From Flavobacteriaceae bacterium (lineage in GTDB: Bacteria; Bacteroidota; Bacteroidia; Flavobacteriales; Flavobacteriaceae), in the NCBI GenBank assembly GCA_947472705.1, contig CANJDA010000067.1, positions 1-11,013 on the forward strand: 11,013 nucleotides of DNA, written 5' to 3'. The notes below the pieces were generated by a model, which worked only from the letters and a program-made list of their open reading frames with translations, searched no databases and had not been told where the DNA came from. Every line of letters starts with the position of its first letter. The first letter of the stretch is position 1. Shown piece by piece: positions 1 through 7,700 of this stretch. Position numbers and translations under genes: made by a program.

Positions 1-879
1 AACACGCATCTGATTTAATATAGTTTCTGCTACAGGAAACAGCTTTACACTGTAGTCTTTGTGTGTTTTTCTTCTTCTGTAGACTATCCTTCCATCAATG
101 ATGTTTGATTGCTTTAAATAGGCCAAGTCAGTGAAAGAGATTCCACGCAGGTAGAAGCTCAACATGAAGTAATTTAATGACCTCCATTCTGGCGTATGTT
201 CTTCAAAAGAAATTCCTAAAAGCTTAGCGATATCCTCCTTTAAAATAGCCCTTTTTGCTGTCTTTTCACTCTTGATACTGATGTCATGGAATGGATATAA
301 CGACCTATCAACCACCTTCATCTTAATAGCTTTGTTGTAGATTGCTCGTATAGACCTAAAATAGTTTGACACACTATTTACTTTAAGTCCAGATTTGATT
401 AGATGATGACTAAACTGGTCTAAGAGTTTGTAATTGACTTCTATAAAGGAAACATCTTTTCCACAATAAGTTATTAGCCTGTTTACTGCTGTTTGGTAGA
501 CTATTGCGTTACCCATTCTATTGGCCTCCATCATTTGCTGAATGATTTTATCTGCAAACACTTGGAATGTTTCAGGAGCATCAACTAATGGTTTCCCAGA
601 GAGTATTGCTTTAAGTCGTTCAATAGAAAACTCATCATCTAATGAGAGAACAGCTTGTTCAATTTTGAAGAAGTGCTTGGATAGCTTGATGTTAAGTGGT
701 TTTGCATTTGGGTGTGTCTTTCCCACTTGCCCTTTTCTTTCATCCCAATAATGTTTTGGAAGAGACACACCTGAATTAATGGTGTAGACTTTATTGTAAT
801 CAGTAATCCTAAAGATGATGTTGAATGTTCCATCAGATTTTGCTCTACGAAGGTCTAAGAGCGTTTTAATGTTTGCCAT
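1..879 (-). CDS. Site-specific tyrosine recombinase (integrase), C-terminus cut by window edge
   Basis: Tyrosine recombinase catalysing integration and excision of a mobile element. The minus strand is open from the ATG at 879 to the window edge, 293 codons with no stop. The N-terminus (about residues 1-90: MANIKTLLDLRRAKSDGTFN, later KHYWDERKG) matches the arm-DNA-binding domain of Bacteroidetes integrases. Residues about 100-205 are the SAM-like core-binding domain. The catalytic domain starts near 215, with FYLRGISFTDLAYL (242-255) carrying the first catalytic Arg (R245) and a YRRRKTH stretch (267-273) holding the likely beta-hairpin Lys (K271). The HxxR box and the nucleophilic Tyr would lie beyond position 1, so integrity cannot be judged. 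These proteins are usually about 400 residues. It starts 102 bp from the tRNA-Asn gene on the same strand, the arrangement expected for an element integrated in that tRNA. I found no clear TAnnTTTG promoter in front of it. Confidence 0.93.
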   Translation of the reverse strand, partial: MANIKTLLDLRRAKSDGTFNIIFRITDYNKVYTINSGVSLPKHYWDERKGQVGKTHPNAKPLNIKLSKHFFKIEQAVLSLDDEFSIERLKAILSGKPLVDAPETFQVFADKIIQQMMEANRMGNAIVYQTAVNRLITYCGKDVSFIEVNYKLLDQFSHHLIKSGLKVNSVSNYFRSIRAIYNKAIKMKVVDRSLYPFHDISIKSEKTAKRAILKEDIAKLLGISFEEHTPEWRSLNYFMLSFYLRGISFTDLAYLKQSNIIDGRIVYRRRKTHKDYSVKLFPVAETILNQMRV

Positions 880-941
880 AAAGATTAATTTATGGTCTTG
901 GTATGCCAAGTTGTACAAAATATGTGCAAAAAATAAACCAA

Positions 942-971
942 AAAAGACCTCACATTTCTGTGAAGTCTTTT
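942..971 (-). terminator. Hairpin terminator after tRNA-Asn
   Basis: The arms 942-948 and 965-971 (AAAAGAC/GTCTTTT) and 950-954 and 959-963 (TCACA/TGTGA) pair around a 4-nt loop with one C/A mismatch. On the minus strand the stem runs into a T-rich tract. It ends transcription from the tRNA-Asn promoter before the integrase. If the tRNA 3' end is an attachment site, this terminator lies on the island side of the junction. Confidence 0.7.
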
Positions 972-980
972 CTTTAGTAG

Positions 981-1054
981 CTCCCCCTCTTGGGCTCGAA
1001 CCAAGGACCCTCTGATTAACAGTCAGATGCTCTAACCAACTGAGCTAAGGAGGA
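981..1054 (-). tRNA. tRNA-Asn (anticodon GTT)
   Basis: A complete 74-nt cloverleaf reads on the minus strand. The acceptor stem TCCTCCT pairs with AGGGGGA (7 bp, one T-G). The D arm is GCTC/GAGC with loop AGTTGGTTA. The anticodon stem TCTGA/TCAGA encloses the loop CTGTTAA, with anticodon GTT at 1020-1018. The T arm is CTTGG/CCAAG with loop TTCGAGC. The discriminator is G at 981. CCA is not encoded (the next bases read CTA), which is common in this phylum. It has its own promoter upstream and a hairpin terminator downstream. Its 3' end faces the integrase, making it the likely attachment site. Confidence 0.97.
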
Positions 1055-1078
1055 AGATGTATAGCTTTTAAGCGGTTG

Positions 1079-1109
1079 CAAATATAATGCGATTTTTATT
1101 TTTCACAAA
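1079..1109 (-). promoter_or_regulatory. Bacteroidetes-type promoter of tRNA-Asn
   Basis: On the minus strand there is TTTG (1109-1106), a 19-nt spacer, then TATATTTG (1086-1079). This matches the TTTG-N19-21-TAnnTTTG consensus of the Bacteroidetes housekeeping sigma factor at every specified base. Transcription would start near 1075, giving a leader of about 20 nt before the tRNA 5' end at 1054. Confidence 0.8.
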
Positions 1110-1139
1110 CAATTTTAAATAAAATTTCAAAAATATTCT

Positions 1140-1214
1140 ATGCAATTGGCAATAGGTATAGTGGTTTAGCTTTTTATAATGCCACAAGAAAGGATTGACT
1201 AGGCCAAATTGCAT
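1140..1214. repeat. Inverted repeat in the intergenic gap, function unknown
   Basis: ATGCAATTGGC (1140-1150) is complemented by GCCAAATTGCAT (1203-1214), an 11-bp match with one inserted base, 52 nt apart. A smaller GTGG/CCAC pair (1161-1164, 1182-1185) lies inside. It sits downstream of the regulator gene. It could be part of a transcript end, a decayed element or chance. No T-run makes it a clear terminator. Confidence 0.3.
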
Positions 1215-1239
1215 TTCATGCGTGAGTGGGGGCACAGAC

Positions 1240-1776
1240 TTATTCTACCGAAAGACTCGCTATTTTGGTTAGTATTATTTTTTCTTCTTCTTGCAGTAAC
1301 TGCAACTTAATTTTGTGTTGCGCTATTTTGTAATACCCTTTTTTGTTTAAGCTTCTGCTTATAATGCTTTTCATAGCAACCAGATAATCTATTAGATTCG
1401 GCGCTTTAACTTTCCAATCAATACTTAGCTTATGCATTAAATACAAGGCAGTGAGGTTGGAACGGTATTTTTGCTCTAAAGGCACTATTAAACGGGAAAT
1501 GCGTTCTTGTTGGAAATGGTTTTCCTTCAGTAATTTTTCAAAAAAATTTTTATGTTGAACGGCATCTTCGGCAGCACGCAACTTCATAAATTCTGAAGTA
1601 TCCACCGTTTTTACCAACTCAAGCAACTCCGCCAAGGTTTCAGTAGCAGAACTAGACAACTTGCGCGACCCTAACTCACTCAACGCCAATTGACTGTGGC
1701 TAACCCTCAACAATATAGCCAGTTGTTGCTGGGTAAGGCCTAATAAATCCCTAATACGTTGTTTTTTTTCTTTCAT
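1240..1776 (-). CDS. XRE-family helix-turn-helix transcriptional regulator
   Basis: A 178-aa protein with an N-terminal Cro/C1-type HTH at about residues 8-54. The recognition helix pair is visible as TQQQLAILLRV (15-25) followed by SHSQLALSELGSRKLS (26-41). The rest (about 60-178) is helical and charged, with probable coiled-coil stretches near 60-100 and 145-178 that could mediate dimerisation. I recognise no effector domain there. The ATG at 1776 gives the HTH its usual position at the extreme N-terminus. The gene is divergent from ribF. Its upstream region carries three evenly spaced dyads (1815-1918), so negative autoregulation is a reasonable inference. A poor -7 match (TAAAATTG, 1797-1790) is the only promoter candidate I see. 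It may be a chromosomal regulator or a leftover from an older element next to the tRNA. The target genes are unknown. Confidence 0.85.
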   Translation of the reverse strand: MKEKKQRIRDLLGLTQQQLAILLRVSHSQLALSELGSRKLSSSATETLAELLELVKTVDTSEFMKLRAAEDAVQHKNFFEKLLKENHFQQERISRLIVPLEQKYRSNLTALYLMHKLSIDWKVKAPNLIDYLVAMKSIISRSLNKKGYYKIAQHKIKLQLLQEEEKIILTKIASLSVE

Positions 1777-1814
1777 AATTTTACTGTAACAATTTTAGTG
1801 CCAGTGCTATAACT

Positions 1815-1834
1815 TTATTACACTTTTGTAATAA
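1815..1834. promoter_or_regulatory. Operator-like dyad, site 1
   Basis: TTATTACA-CTTT-TGTAATAA is a perfect 8-bp inverted repeat around a 4-nt spacer, 39 bp upstream of the regulator's start codon. Symmetric arms of this size are typical of dimeric HTH repressor sites. Binding by the adjacent XRE protein is inferred from position and repetition. Confidence 0.6.
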
Positions 1835-1856
1835 TTTTATATAGTGATTTATTTTT

Positions 1857-1876
1857 TTATTACAATTTTGTAATAA
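1857..1876. promoter_or_regulatory. Operator-like dyad, site 2
   Basis: TTATTACA-ATTT-TGTAATAA is a second perfect dyad starting exactly 42 bp after site 1. It differs from site 1 only at the first spacer base. The sequence between the sites is not conserved, so the dyad itself appears to be the maintained unit. Confidence 0.6.
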
Positions 1877-1898
1877 TTATTGAAGCCTACCCTTACTT

Positions 1899-1918
1899 TT
1901 ATTACAACTTTAAAATAA
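1899..1918. promoter_or_regulatory. Operator-like dyad, site 3 (degenerate right arm)
   Basis: TTATTACA-ACTT-TAAAATAA keeps the left arm intact and has two changes in the right arm. It starts exactly 42 bp after site 2. It lies about 100 bp upstream of the ribF promoter, so an effect on ribF is possible but less likely than autoregulation. Confidence 0.5.
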
Positions 1919-2014
1919 TTGGGTTGCATAGATTCCTTCGGCAGTCACTTCAAGAACTACCCATAAATCTTCCGTGCGACAGTAAAGGCTTTTTCATTTT
2001 AAAGTTAATTTGTG

Positions 2015-2022
2015 TACTTTCG
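2015..2022 (+). promoter_or_regulatory. -7 promoter box of ribF
   Basis: TACTTTCG fits the Bacteroidetes -7 element TAnnTTTG with one change. The upstream -33 region is T-rich without a clean TTTG. Transcription would start around 2026-2029. That puts the GTG at 2012 outside the transcript and favours the TTG start at 2045. Confidence 0.5.
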
Positions 2023-2044
2023 CGGTTCAGTTTTATCCTTTTTC

Positions 2045-2974
2045 TTGAAAATAGTTCACTCCATACAAGACTTTCACGCTACTAAACCTACCATCGTTAC
2101 CATTGGTACTTTTGATGGTGTGCATTTGGGGCATAAAAAAATTCTAGACCAAATCATCGCCAATGCCAAGCAATTGGACTGCGAGAGTTTGGTGCTAACC
2201 TTTTTTCCACATCCAAGAACGGTGCTGCAAGAAGGCACTCAAATGAAGCAGTTGAACACCCTGGATGAAAAAATAATGCTGCTTGAACAATTAGGCATAG
2301 ACAACCTAGTAGTGCATCCGTTTGATAAAGAATTCTCCCGTCTTACCGCTGAAGCGTTTGTTGAAAAAGTATTGGTAGACACCTTTGCGCTTAAAAAAAT
2401 AATCATCGGTCACGACCATCGCTTCGGAAGAAATAGAACGGCCAACATTGATGATTTAATTGCTTTTGGTGTAACCTTTGGCTTTGAAGTGGAGGAAATA
2501 TCGGCTGAAGCCATCAATGAAGTAGCCATCAGCTCAACTAAAATTAGAACCGCTTTGGATGAAGGCGCTATCGAGTTGGCGAACGATTATTTGGGGTACC
2601 CTTATGCACTAACAGGAATTGTGACCAAAGGCAAACAACTAGGCCGAACCATTGGCTACCCAACAGCTAACATTCAAATAAAGGAAGACTACAAGCTGAT
2701 TCCGCAAAACGGAGTGTATGTGGTAAAAAGCATACTCAACACCACCACGGTATATGGCATGATGAACATTGGGACTCGCCCCACCGTAGATGGCACTACC
2801 CAAACCATTGAAGTACATTTTTTTGATTTTACCCAAGACCTCTACAACCAAAAAATCAGCGTTTCCTTCTTGAAACGAATGCGCTCAGAGCAAAAATTCG
2901 AATCAATTGATGTGCTAAAGAATCAATTGGCTATCGACAAAGAAACCGCACTAGCCTTCATAAAACAGTTGTAA
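2045..2974 (+). CDS. ribF: Bifunctional riboflavin kinase / FAD synthetase (RibF)
   Basis: Cytoplasmic enzyme converting riboflavin to FMN (kinase) and FMN to FAD (adenylyltransferase). The N-terminal nucleotidyltransferase domain has GTFDGVHLGH (residues 21-30), GHDHRFGRNR (122-131) and ISSTKIR (162-168). The C-terminal flavokinase domain has GKQLGRTIGYPTANI (about 196-210), with the PTAN nucleotide-binding motif, then MNIGTRPTV (240-248) and EVHFFDF (256-262), whose Glu is the probable catalytic base. The open frame extends to a GTG at 2012. I choose the TTG at 2045 because the protein then begins MKIVHSIQDF, as family members do, has 309 aa (usual length about 305-315), and starts downstream of the predicted promoter. 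The gene is monocistronic and divergent from the XRE regulator. No FMN riboswitch is visible upstream. Function is secure; the start codon is less so. Confidence 0.95.
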   Translation: MKIVHSIQDFHATKPTIVTIGTFDGVHLGHKKILDQIIANAKQLDCESLVLTFFPHPRTVLQEGTQMKQLNTLDEKIMLLEQLGIDNLVVHPFDKEFSRLTAEAFVEKVLVDTFALKKIIIGHDHRFGRNRTANIDDLIAFGVTFGFEVEEISAEAINEVAISSTKIRTALDEGAIELANDYLGYPYALTGIVTKGKQLGRTIGYPTANIQIKEDYKLIPQNGVYVVKSILNTTTVYGMMNIGTRPTVDGTTQTIEVHFFDFTQDLYNQKISVSFLKRMRSEQKFESIDVLKNQLAIDKETALAFIKQL

Positions 2975-3043
2975 ATAATTAATTTTCAATAGGATATAAT
3001 TGAATTAGTTAGTAAAATGATTCCTTTTTTAAAGTAATTTCAT

Positions 3044-3051
3044 TACATTTG
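3044..3051 (+). promoter_or_regulatory. -7 promoter box of the small membrane protein gene
   Basis: TACATTTG matches TAnnTTTG at every specified base. No clean TTTG is seen 19-21 nt upstream, where the sequence is T-rich. The predicted transcript start, near 3056, leaves a leader of about 36 nt before the ATG at 3092. Confidence 0.6.
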
Positions 3052-3091
3052 GTAGACCGCTTTTTGATTATTCACTTAAAAATCTATCAAG

Positions 3092-3535
3092 ATGAAACTG
3101 CCAAGAGAACTTATCAACGGAATCCTTATCTTTTTTGGAATAGCACTTTACTTTTTAATCATGGAGCTTTTTGGTCTTTCCAAAATACTTTATTTGAGAA
3201 TTTTAAATGCTGCTTTTGTCTATTATGGCGTGAGTAAAACACTGCAATACAATATGAAAGAAGGCAAAACGGGGTACATAACCAATTTGCTTTCAGCTGG
3301 AGCTACGGCCATTATTGGTGTTCTTCTTAGTGTTTTAGGATTGTTAACCTACATTTACGCAAGAGGAGGGAACCAGTACATTAGCAATCTTTCGGGGGAG
3401 TTTTTGTTTGGAGGTAACCCAACCGCCAATGAATATTGCTTTGGAGTATTATTCGAAGGAATAGCCTCTGCCGTTATAGTTGTTTTTGTCGCCATGCAAC
3501 TTTGGAGAAAGAAAACATCTACCGATGATGCCTAA
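3092..3535 (+). CDS. Small integral membrane protein of unknown function
   Basis: A 147-aa protein that I cannot assign to a named family. Four hydrophobic segments are visible, at about residues 8-26 (ILIFFGIALYFLIMELFG), 32-50 (LRILNAAFVYYGVSKTL), 65-88 (LLSAGATAIIGVLLSVLGLL) and 120-138 (GIASAVIVVFVAMQL). This suggests four transmembrane helices. A basic N-terminus (MKLPREL) and a short charged tail (RKKTSTDDA) lie outside the membrane, and the loop at about 90-115 is polar and glycine-rich. There is no signal peptide cleavage site or lipobox. The general look resembles small DUF4199-like membrane proteins common in Bacteroidetes, but I cannot confirm that. The gene has its own promoter box and lies between ribF and bioB without overlap, so neighbours give little functional hint. 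An alternative start in another frame at 3049 is a shadow. Confidence 0.8.
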   Translation: MKLPRELINGILIFFGIALYFLIMELFGLSKILYLRILNAAFVYYGVSKTLQYNMKEGKTGYITNLLSAGATAIIGVLLSVLGLLTYIYARGGNQYISNLSGEFLFGGNPTANEYCFGVLFEGIASAVIVVFVAMQLWRKKTSTDDA

Positions 3536-3551
3536 CCGCTGTTTTAATCAT

Positions 3552-3565
3552 TCACAAAATTGTGA
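3552..3565. promoter_or_regulatory. Palindrome overlapping the bioB -33 element
   Basis: TCACAA-AA-TTGTGA is a perfect 6-bp inverted repeat with a 2-nt spacer. Its right arm contains the TTG (3560-3562) that serves as the bioB -33 box, so a bound protein would block the polymerase. It does not resemble the BirA-type TTGT(A/T)AACC dyad as I know it. It may be an operator for another regulator or chance in AT-rich DNA. Confidence 0.35.
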
Positions 3566-3590
3566 CTTAATAACAAATTAACTACTTTTG
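3560..3590 (+). promoter_or_regulatory. Promoter of bioB
   Basis: TTG (3560-3562) and TACTTTTG (3583-3590) are separated by 20 nt, a good match to the Bacteroidetes promoter. Transcription should start near 3595, leaving a leader of about 15 nt, too short for a riboswitch. Confidence 0.7.
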
Positions 3591-3609
3591 GTGCTTCAAA
3601 AAGGTATTT

Positions 3610-4695
3610 ATGAGCACTACTAGACACAATTGGACAAAAGAAGAAATCATTGCTATCTACAATAAACCCTTAATGGATTTGCTTTATGAAGCAGCTACCA
3701 TTCACAGAGAGCATCATGATCCTAACGTAGTTCAAGTTTCCACTTTATTATCTATTAAAACAGGAGGATGCCCAGAAGATTGTGGGTATTGCCCACAGGC
3801 TGCTCGTTATCATACCGATATTGAAGGGAATGATTTAATGACGGTAGGGCAGGTAAAAGCACAAGCGCTTCGTGCCAAATCTAACGGTTCTTCACGTGTA
3901 TGTATGGGGGCTGCTTGGCGTAATGTAAAAGACGGTGAAGAATTTGACCAAGTATTGGAAATGGTAAGAACCATTAACAAATTGGATTTGGAAGTATGCT
4001 GTACCTTGGGAATGTTAACCGAAAACCAAGCCAAAAGATTAGCAGAAGCAGGGTTGTATGCTTATAACCACAACTTAGATACCTCTGAAGATTATTATAA
4101 AGAAGTAATTTCCACTCGCGGTTTTGAAGACCGTTTGAATACCATAGAAAACGTTCGTAAAACCAATGTTACGGTTTGTAGCGGAGGTATTATCGGAATG
4201 GGAGAAAGCATTGAAGACAGAGCGGGGATGTTGGTAGCTTTATCAACGTTGAATCCGCAACCAGAGTCGGTGCCGATAAATGCTTTAGTAGCTGTAGAAG
4301 GAACTCCAATGGAAAATGAAAAGCCTGTTGAGATTTGGGAAATGATTCGAATGGTAGCCACTACTCGTATAGTGATGCCCGAAACACAAGTGCGTTTATC
4401 AGCGGGTAGAACCGAAATGTCACGCGAAGGACAAGCCATGTGTTTCTTGGCTGGAGCCAATTCTATATTTGCAGGAGATAAGTTATTGACTACTCCAAAT
4501 CCGGATGTGAATGAAGACATGAAAATGTTTGAAACGCTTGGATTGGTAGCTCAAAAACCTTTCATTAAAATCATGCAACCTAAAACAGTGGAAGCTGCCG
4601 ATTCAGAATACCAATCCTTAGGAGAGAAACCAAAATGGACTCGACCAGGTCATACTATAGAAAGAAATTTAGAAGCTTCTACTAAAGGGAAATAA
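3610..4695 (+). CDS. bioB: Biotin synthase (BioB)
   Basis: Radical-SAM enzyme inserting sulfur into dethiobiotin in the last step of biotin synthesis; cytoplasmic, homodimeric. The 361-aa protein has the radical-SAM cysteine motif C54-PED-C58-GY-C61, which binds the 4Fe-4S cluster. By alignment with E. coli BioB from memory, the ligands of the sulfur-donating 2Fe-2S cluster are C98 (RVCMGAAW), C130 (EVCCTLG), C190 (TVCSGGI) and R262 (VRLSAGR). YNHNLDTS (152-159) and GMGE (196-199) are also family hallmarks, and all key residues are present. Length is slightly above the E. coli protein (346 aa), as usual in Bacteroidetes, with a short extra C-terminal tail. The gene is solitary here: no bioA, bioD or bioF lies in the window, so the rest of the pathway must be elsewhere. 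It has its own promoter and a strong terminator. Confidence 0.98.
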   Translation: MSTTRHNWTKEEIIAIYNKPLMDLLYEAATIHREHHDPNVVQVSTLLSIKTGGCPEDCGYCPQAARYHTDIEGNDLMTVGQVKAQALRAKSNGSSRVCMGAAWRNVKDGEEFDQVLEMVRTINKLDLEVCCTLGMLTENQAKRLAEAGLYAYNHNLDTSEDYYKEVISTRGFEDRLNTIENVRKTNVTVCSGGIIGMGESIEDRAGMLVALSTLNPQPESVPINALVAVEGTPMENEKPVEIWEMIRMVATTRIVMPETQVRLSAGRTEMSREGQAMCFLAGANSIFAGDKLLTTPNPDVNEDMKMFETLGLVAQKPFIKIMQPKTVEAADSEYQSLGEKPKWTRPGHTIERNLEASTKGK

Positions 4696-4715
4696 ACGAT
4701 TTATAGTGCTTTAAA

Positions 4716-4751
4716 ACAAAAAAGTCCCAACTCATGTTGGGACTTTTTTGT
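4716..4751. terminator. Bidirectional intrinsic terminator between bioB and the T9SS gene
   Basis: A perfect 16-bp inverted repeat (ACAAAAAAGTCCCAAC and its complement) encloses a TCAT loop. The GC-rich core GTCCCAAC is flanked by A6 on the left and T6 on the right, so it works as a stem plus U-tract on both strands. It lies 20 nt after the bioB stop and 15 nt after the convergent gene's stop. Confidence 0.92.
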
Positions 4752-4766
4752 TAGCGTAAACTATGC

Positions 4767-7700
4767 TTATAGGATAATTTTCTTGGTAACTATAGTACCG
4801 TCAGTCAATTTAATTTTAACAATTAACGTTTGTTCACTTGAGGTTACATTAGCTGCTTCGAAATCATTATTTCCGATAGTGTTGGCGTGAAGAAGTTGTC
4901 TTCCTAAAACATCAAATACGGTTACTTCTTGCATGGTTTCTAGAGAAGACTTAATGGCCATTGAACCATGGTTCCCAGATACAATAACACTATTTTGCAA
5001 CGCATCGAAATCAGGATTTGCTAAGGTTTCGTTTTTATAACGCAACACAAAACGATTGTTGAATTTTCCTTTAGCTGAAGTAAATACATAAGGAGCTTGT
5101 TTTAAATCATGAATGATGTTCAATGCTTTATCTTCTAAATAAATATTGGTACCATCTAAAAATAAGCCGTCAACTTTGTGTATTGCAATAGTATGACTTC
5201 CTGCTTCCATAATATTAATACCTAGCGGCACCATATCATTATCATCAAATGGAAGAGGGCGTCCTTGTATGATAAAGGATTCATCTCCAATCATTGAGTA
5301 CAAACTCACATCGCTACGTGGCACAAAGAAACAATCGTATAAATTATCTCTAGCCATAGTAGAACTACTAGAATAGCCTAACAACATAGTATCGGCTTGA
5401 TGAGAAGTATCGTTAATAATATCGATCCAAATGCGGTGTTTTTCTTCAACTATTGGGTTGCCAAAACTTGGGATAGAGGACTTGTAAAAATCAGTATTAT
5501 TCTGAGGCATATAAGGATTGATACTAGAGTCACTTCGCAAACTATTATTGAATGAAATAGTACTGTTGTAAACATCTAAATTGGTAGTAGCACCAGTAGC
5601 AAATAAGCTTCCAACATCTTTCATGCTTACCATAAAGCCTTGACAAGATCCAATTTTTCCAGCAAACGTATCCGGATCGGTTGAACCTAATCCATTATAT
5701 TTGATATAATCGGTGGAGGAATAATTATAAGTAAAAGTACCATAAAACGGACTAGTAGTGAAATTAGGAAGCAAACCGTGTTTCCATATCCAAACAGAAC
5801 CATCAATTACGGTTTGATTCAAGACTAAGAAATTTTCAGCATCAATAGCAGAAGGGTATGGATTGCTTAATAAATTCCAATTGTCATCATACTTTGTAGT
5901 ATCTACATTAAGTAAATCAACCGGATCAGCATCATAATCAGCACCCGTGTAATTTCCTCTATAAACACTAAAATTAAATGAACCATTATTTGGTTTGCTA
6001 CCACTAAAGGTAGTAGTTAAAGGTATGGCTGAAGTAGAATTATTATTGGCAAGAGCAATATACCCTTTACCAGGAGTCATATTTCCAGATGCAGAATTCC
6101 AAACGCCTTGCGTTCCATTAGCGTTATTATACGTTGTATTCCATAAAAAGCGATACCCATTTGGTAAACCTGAAACATCATAAGTAGTTAGAGGGGATCC
6201 CCAATAAACATAATCTGTTTCTTTTGCTAAGGCCGTTCTTTTAACTCTAAAATTCGTACCACTATAATCACCATCATTGGAATCGGTATCATTTACCTGT
6301 ATCAATTGACCAGCAGCGGTTCCAGCAGGATCACTATCTAATAATATAGCTCCGTTATCAGAAAGTTTATTGTTAACACGCACATAGCCATCTTTATCTA
6401 CCGTAAGTGTTTTTGAAGCATTTACAGTTAAATTATTAGAGGCAATTAAATCATTAGATAGCGACGTATCAAAATTGTTATTTAAAATAACATTATAAAA
6501 TGTCTCAGTTCCTTCTGGAGTAACATTATTGATGACTTGCGTTCCAGAACCTGTAAATTTCACCGTTCCGTTTCCTTCCGAAAAAGCAGTATTTCCAACG
6601 CTGTTTGTCCAGTTTCCATATAAATTGATTTGACCGTCAGCAGTGGCTGAATTACTATCATCCATGTCAATAGCTCCAGCAGCGGTGATGGATAAATTGC
6701 CATTTACATCTAAGGTGTTACTAGTACTAGCTTCCAATTGTACTTTTCTGCTAGAAACTGACAAATCTTTACATTTAGCTTGATTGCTGTATAAAGTTGC
6801 ATTGGCGGTGTTTGCGACTACATCAATAATAGCATCTTTAGTGGCATAAGTAGCATTTACATTTACATCAGTAGTCGCTACAGGCACTTTCAAGGTTTGC
6901 CAGTTTCCGCAATCAAACCAATCGGTAGATTTTGTACCAGTCCATACTCCGTTTACATAAGTATCAGCATTAATTGTATAAGTCATCCCAACATGCATAC
7001 GGGTATAACCTGCACAGCTAGCTCTATTAGTCCAATTGGTTGGGTCGTTTAACCTAATAATCCAATCGTATTTGGATGCTGCTGTTGTAGGGCCAGTATA
7101 TTCTAGGTAATCGGTAGCACTTCCTGGCATTAAATTAAAGCAACGTAACGCTAAAGGCAATGCCGATTGTTGTGTTGAACTTCCTAAAGAAGTCCAAGAG
7201 GTACCAGTATTGAATCCGTAGAGTAAGGTGCCAGGAGTATAAGTGGCGTCATGAGCTCCCCCTGGATTTGTCCAGGTTCCTCCTTGCATAAAGAAGATTT
7301 GATCTCCTCCAGTATTCATAACTAAATTCCCTGTAAATCCAGTTGCTTTAGTAAATGTCCATGAGGTATCTGGTGATACAAACTCCATAAACGGAGTAAG
7401 ATTCATAAATCTAAACGTGATTACTGTCCCGGCTAGAATTGTACCCCCACTTCGAGTTATTTGATAAACACCTTCGGTATCTCCCCACAAACCTGCTGTA
7501 GTTCTTTCGTATCCGTTATCAGTAATGTAGAAAACATCTCCGTTTTGAATATCTTTAAAAGTAATGAAACTGATTTCATCATCACCGGCAGAATAGGTAT
7601 TGGAACCAGTGTAAACACAAGCTCCCGAGTTAATGTTAGAGTTAACCCCAACCACTGCAAAATCGCCTTCACTGAAGATGGTTACTGCAGTAATATTAAA

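Noticed and set aside
542..751. Plus-strand 69-codon frame
   Set aside because: It is the antisense shadow of the integrase, whose minus-strand frame is open throughout with clear family motifs.
815..1015. Plus-strand reading frame of 66 codons ending in the tRNA region
   Set aside because: It runs antisense through the integrase 5' end, the terminator and the tRNA-Asn gene; the peptide is an artefact.
1815..1918. The three evenly spaced repeats as a short CRISPR-like or iteron array
   Set aside because: Units are 20-22 bp dyads with 20-nt AT-rich gaps that are not unique spacers, no cas genes are nearby, and no replication initiator is present; the adjacent HTH gene explains them better as operators.
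1921..1980. Sequence resembling known Bacteroidetes interspersed repeats (CTTCGGCAGTCACTTC)
   Set aside because: No second copy in the window and no internal symmetry; similarity to the 95-bp element is too slight.
2012..2044. Extended RibF N-terminus from GTG
   Set aside because: It overlaps the -7 promoter box and lacks family similarity; TTG at 2045 is preferred.
2979..3008. AT-only stem-loop after ribF as a terminator
   Set aside because: The stem has a 2-nt bulge, almost no GC pairs, and no T-run directly after it.
4095..4520. Minus-strand 141-codon frame
   Set aside because: It is antisense to bioB, which has all cluster ligands and a matching promoter.
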